DNA of 8,462 nucleotides from Bacteroidales bacterium. Lineage in GTDB: Bacteria; Bacteroidota; Bacteroidia; Bacteroidales; UBA7960. Positions within the stretch are counted from its first letter, which is position 1. Every line of letters begins with the position of its first letter. Both the position numbers and the translations under genes were made by a program. Of the stretch, positions 5,889 to 8,462 are shown in pieces. The DNA is taken from the NCBI GenBank assembly GCA_007120675.1, contig SKNE01000240.1, forward strand, positions 1 to 8,462, in the 5' to 3' direction. Under the pieces are notes generated by a model, which was given only the letters and a program-made list of their open reading frames with translations, was not told where the DNA came from and did not search any database.

Positions 5889-6890
5889 ATGGGATCCATG
5901 AAACAAGCGCAAGAGTTGCTAAACAGCCTTTTTACGATCGCTTCCAATGATGAGTTGGAAGCGGTGGCGCTGATGGTGTTTCGCTTTCAGCATGAGCACA
6001 ACCGGGTATATCAGCGTTTTTGCCGCGAACTGGGGGTGGAGGCAGGGGACGCACGGGGGTTGGCAGACATCCCTTTCCTGCCCATAGAGGTGTTCAAGCA
6101 ACAGACCGTTTACGCATCGACCGATCCGCCCCGGCAGGTGTTTACCAGCTCCGGCACGACGGGCAGTGAGCCCTCACGCCACCACGTGGCCTCCCTGGAT
6201 CTCTACGAAAAGAGTTTTTTCACCTGTTTCCGGCGCTTTTACGGTGAGCCCTCCGACTACTGCATACTGTCCTTGCTTCCAGACTATCTTGAGCGGCAGG
6301 GATCCTCCCTGGTCTATATGGCCAGGCGGCTCATGGAGGAAAGCGCACACCCGGAGGGCGGGTTTTACCTGGATCAGCTGGATGCCCTGGCCGGAAAACT
6401 TCGCCGCCTGGCGGAGCGCGAGGAAAAAGTGCTGCTCCTGGGGGTGAGTTTCGCCTTGCTGGACCTGGCATCCCTGCACCCCATGCCTTTGCCCAATGCC
6501 ATCGTGATGGAGACCGGCGGAATGAAGGGCCGCCGCAGGGAGATGGTGCGTCAAGAACTTCACGACACTCTCTGCCGGGCTTTCGGCCAGGAGGTGATCC
6601 ACTCCGAATATGGGATGACAGAGCTGTTATCGCAGGCCTATTCCCACGGAAGTGGCCTCTTCAGTTGTCCCCCCTGGATGAAGGTTTTGCTTCGTGACAC
6701 CACCGATCCCCTTTCAGGTGTGGAAGAGGGACAAACAGGGGGGATCAACGTGGTGGACCTGGCCAATACCTTTTCCTGCAGCTTCATTGCCACGCAGGAC
6801 CTGGGCCGGCTGCGTCCCGGCGGACAATTTGAGGTGCTCGGGCGCTTTGACAACAGCGATGTCAGGGGTTGTAACCTGCTGGCCGGCTGA
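5889..6890 (+). CDS. LuxE-like acyl-protein synthetase/ligase (adenylate-forming)
   Basis: A predicted adenylate-forming enzyme that activates a carboxylic (probably fatty) acid with ATP and may pass it to a thiol. It resembles LuxE, the acyl-protein synthetase of bacterial bioluminescence, and is only distantly related to acyl-CoA synthetases. In 333 residues the motifs are: phosphate loop FTSSGTTGSEPSRH (85-98), METGGMKGRR (208-217), HSEYGMTELLSQAY (238-251) with the A5-type YGMTE, ATQDLGRL (301-308) with the ribose-binding Asp, and GRFDNSDVRGCN (318-329). The mobile C-terminal domain of ANL ligases is missing, as in LuxE. Cys328 lies near the C-terminus, where LuxE carries its acyl-accepting cysteine (analogy only). 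Two in-frame ATGs exist, at 5889 and 5898; the second gives MKQAQELL and is equally plausible. No luxC or luxD homologue is visible, so light production is not implied. It converges on the mntP-like gene 17 bp away. Confidence 0.82.
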   Translation: MGSMKQAQELLNSLFTIASNDELEAVALMVFRFQHEHNRVYQRFCRELGVEAGDARGLADIPFLPIEVFKQQTVYASTDPPRQVFTSSGTTGSEPSRHHVASLDLYEKSFFTCFRRFYGEPSDYCILSLLPDYLERQGSSLVYMARRLMEESAHPEGGFYLDQLDALAGKLRRLAEREEKVLLLGVSFALLDLASLHPMPLPNAIVMETGGMKGRRREMVRQELHDTLCRAFGQEVIHSEYGMTELLSQAYSHGSGLFSCPPWMKVLLRDTTDPLSGVEEGQTGGINVVDLANTFSCSFIATQDLGRLRPGGQFEVLGRFDNSDVRGCNLLAG

Positions 6891-6907
6891 CCTCCAGGGT
6901 GTGGACG

Positions 6908-7462
6908 TCAAAGGATCTGCGACAGGAAGATGGCAGAGGCCATGAGCATGAAGGAGCCGCCAAAGTAGGCTGTCCGCCTGGCATAGAGGAGTCCCAGGTT
7001 TTTTCCCCCGGCCATGCCCCCCAGGCTAAGAACAAAGACGCTGATTGCCACCAGTAGGCCGCCCCTGTGCACCGGCATGGCGGTAAGGCCCAGGGCCACC
7101 CCGGCCAGGAAGGCATTCATGGCCGTGGCCAGCGAGAGCACCACGATCACACGCACATCGTTGATGTCGAACACCTTGCTCCCCGGATGCCGCCTGCGGG
7201 CCTCATAGATCATCTTCAGACCGATGATGCCCAGCACCACAAAGGCGGCCCACGACTCCATCCCTGCAAAGTAGGATTGGATCGCGCCCCCCAGCCAGTG
7301 ACCGGCATACAGCCATACCAGGTGGGCGAAGGTGAAGGCGATGGCCACCTTGAGCGGCACCCCGGCTTTCACGAGTCCGGATACAGAGCTGTTGCTGATG
7401 GCCAGCGTGAAACAGTCCATGGCCAGTCCCAGGGCAATGATGAAGAGGATCAGGGTTTCCAT
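6908..7462 (-). CDS. MntP-family membrane transporter (putative manganese efflux pump), variant second motif
   Basis: A 184-residue inner-membrane protein with six predicted helices (about 3-22, 37-60, 68-85, 104-126, 135-153, 165-183), the size and layout of MntP manganese exporters. The first motif is clear: ALGLAMDCFTLAIS with Asp16, at the same residue number as the required Asp of E. coli MntP. The second-half equivalent, normally like ATSIDALAVG, reads ATAMNAFLAG, so the family Asp is replaced by Asn116. Other shared features are IGLKMIYEARRR before the cytoplasmic loop and the Gly-rich LSLGGMAGGKNLG near helix 5. Because of the Asn, manganese export is less certain than the family call. 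The gene starts 17 bp after the tryptophanase stop on the same strand, so it is probably in that transcript. No yybP-ykoY-type leader could fit in the gap. No Shine-Dalgarno is seen. Confidence 0.8.
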   Translation of the reverse strand: METLILFIIALGLAMDCFTLAISNSSVSGLVKAGVPLKVAIAFTFAHLVWLYAGHWLGGAIQSYFAGMESWAAFVVLGIIGLKMIYEARRRHPGSKVFDINDVRVIVVLSLATAMNAFLAGVALGLTAMPVHRGGLLVAISVFVLSLGGMAGGKNLGLLYARRTAYFGGSFMLMASAIFLSQIL

Positions 7463-7479
7463 AGGCGGTGGATTGGTGT

Positions 7480-8462
7480 CTATTCTTCGATCTTTTCGAG
7501 CGCTACGGTGAAATGCCGCATGATGGGTGCCTCCCTGGTGATACGCAGGCCCCGCTTCATGGTGTGGCGCCTTTCGTAGATGTTCCCCAGGCAGGCGGCC
7601 ACGTATTCCATGTGGGAGTTGGTGTAGACCCTTCGGGGGATGGCCAGGCGAAGCAGTTCCAGTCGCGGGTAGCGGTTCTCACGCGTCACCGGGTCGCGGT
7701 CAGCCAGCAGGGTGCCAATCTCCACGCCGCGCACCCCCCCCTCCAGGTAGAGCTCGATGGCCAGGGTTTGCGCCTGGAACTCTTCACGGGGCACCTGTGG
7801 CAGCAGTTTTTTTGCGTCCACAAAGACCGCGTGTCCGCCGGTGGGCTCCTGGAACGGCACGCCATACTGCTTCAGCAGCTTGCCCAGGTAGGCAACCTGT
7901 CCGATGCGCGCTTCCAGGTAGTGGAAGTCGCAGCCCTCCACCAGCCCCTGGGCAACGGCTGCCAGGTCGCGTCCTGCCAGTCCCCCATAGGTCAGGTAGC
8001 CCTCGAACAGGATGCAGTACATGCTGATCTTCTGGAAAAGCTCCTCGTCGCGGCAAGCCAGGAATCCCCCGATATTGGCAATGGCGTCCTTCTTACTGCT
8101 CATGGTGGCCCCATCCACATGGGAGTACATCTCATGCACGATGTCCTCGATGCGGTGACTGGCATAGGCTTTTTCGCGCACCTTGATGAAATAGGCATTT
8201 TCTGCAAAGCGGGCGGCGTCGAAAAACACAGGGATGCCGTATTGCTTACACAGCTGGCTCACGGCGCGGATATTTTCCATGGAAACGGGCTGTCCACCGG
8301 ACGTGTTGCAGGTAACGGTGATGATGCACAAGGGGATTTTTTCCCTGGGGTTGTCCTTGAAGACCTTTTCCAGCTTTTCCAGGTCGATGTTTCCCTTGAA
8401 GGGATGGTAGCGTGTGGTGTCGGCGGCCTCATCGATGGTACAGTCCACCGCCACGGCCCTGC
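7480..8462 (-). CDS. tnaA: tryptophanase (tryptophan indole-lyase), 5' end outside window
   Basis: A PLP enzyme that splits tryptophan into indole, pyruvate and ammonia. The reading frame runs off the window edge on the minus strand, so the GTG at 8454 is not the start. About 327 codons are visible and roughly 135-145 N-terminal residues are missing. Visible motifs: FKGNIDLEKLE; TVTCNTSGGQPVSMENIRAV; FFDAARFAENAYFIK with the Asp (codon 8218-8220) that pairs with the PLP ring nitrogen; MSSKKDAIANIGGF, whose second Lys (codon 8089-8091) forms the Schiff base; YGGLAGRDL; and GGHAVFVDAKKLLP. Some segments resemble tyrosine phenol-lyase, but the substrate-selecting segment reads GVEIGTLL. That has the Ile of tryptophanases, not the Arg of the MERG motif in tyrosine phenol-lyases, so tryptophanase is preferred. 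It is followed after 17 bp by the mntP-like gene. Any leader peptide or promoter is outside the window. Confidence 0.9.
   Translation of the reverse strand, partial: RAVAVDCTIDEAADTTRYHPFKGNIDLEKLEKVFKDNPREKIPLCIITVTCNTSGGQPVSMENIRAVSQLCKQYGIPVFFDAARFAENAYFIKVREKAYASHRIEDIVHEMYSHVDGATMSSKKDAIANIGGFLACRDEELFQKISMYCILFEGYLTYGGLAGRDLAAVAQGLVEGCDFHYLEARIGQVAYLGKLLKQYGVPFQEPTGGHAVFVDAKKLLPQVPREEFQAQTLAIELYLEGGVRGVEIGTLLADRDPVTRENRYPRLELLRLAIPRRVYTNSHMEYVAACLGNIYERRHTMKRGLRITREAPIMRHFTVALEKIEE

Noticed and set aside
7480..8462. Reading the PLP enzyme as tyrosine phenol-lyase, because of segments such as IVHEMYSHVDG and YGGLAGRD.
   Set aside because: The substrate-selecting position has VEIG as in tryptophanase, not the MERG arginine of tyrosine phenol-lyase.

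Overview
The window looks like chromosomal DNA from a member of the Bacteroidota, probably an environmental or anaerobic lineage with unusually GC-rich genes. The evidence is: promoters of the Bacteroidota type (TTTG, about 19-21 bp, TAnnTTTG) in short AT-rich gaps; almost no Shine-Dalgarno sequences before the genes; a ruvB-queG pair; and a stand-alone LuxE-like acyl-protein ligase. No tRNA, rRNA, CRISPR array, insertion sequence or phage gene was seen. Eight protein genes fill most of the window, and no gene-free stretch exceeds about 200 bases.

Left part (1-2652): a 5'-truncated extended short-chain dehydrogenase/epimerase on the plus strand faces a complete lnt (apolipoprotein N-acyltransferase) on the minus strand. 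lnt is divergent from a TetR-family regulator at 2653. The 141-bp gap between them is AT-rich. It carries a perfect 10-bp-arm palindrome centred on the -33 box of the tetR promoter. The same palindrome covers the place where the -33 region of the lnt promoter should be. This suggests one operator serving both genes.

Middle part (2653-5888): tetR converges on a minus-strand ruvB-queG pair, which are 11 bp apart and probably one transcript. The tetR/queG gap holds six tandem 22-bp repeats. They are flanked by an imperfect copy of the end of tetR. The N-terminus of queG carries a separate in-frame expansion of an 18-bp (6-residue) unit, including a perfect 39-bp direct repeat. Two unrelated short-repeat expansions therefore lie within about 1.3 kb. 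ruvB has a recognisable Bacteroidota promoter.

Right part (5889-8462): a LuxE-like, adenylate-forming acyl-protein ligase on the plus strand converges on a minus-strand pair. That pair is a tryptophanase gene (cut by the window edge) followed after 17 bp by an MntP-family membrane protein. In the MntP-like protein the second of the two family aspartates is replaced by asparagine.

Most of the window is ordinary housekeeping and metabolic content. I see no convincing new multi-gene system. The points most worth checking are the shared operator, the repeat expansions and the altered MntP-like protein.
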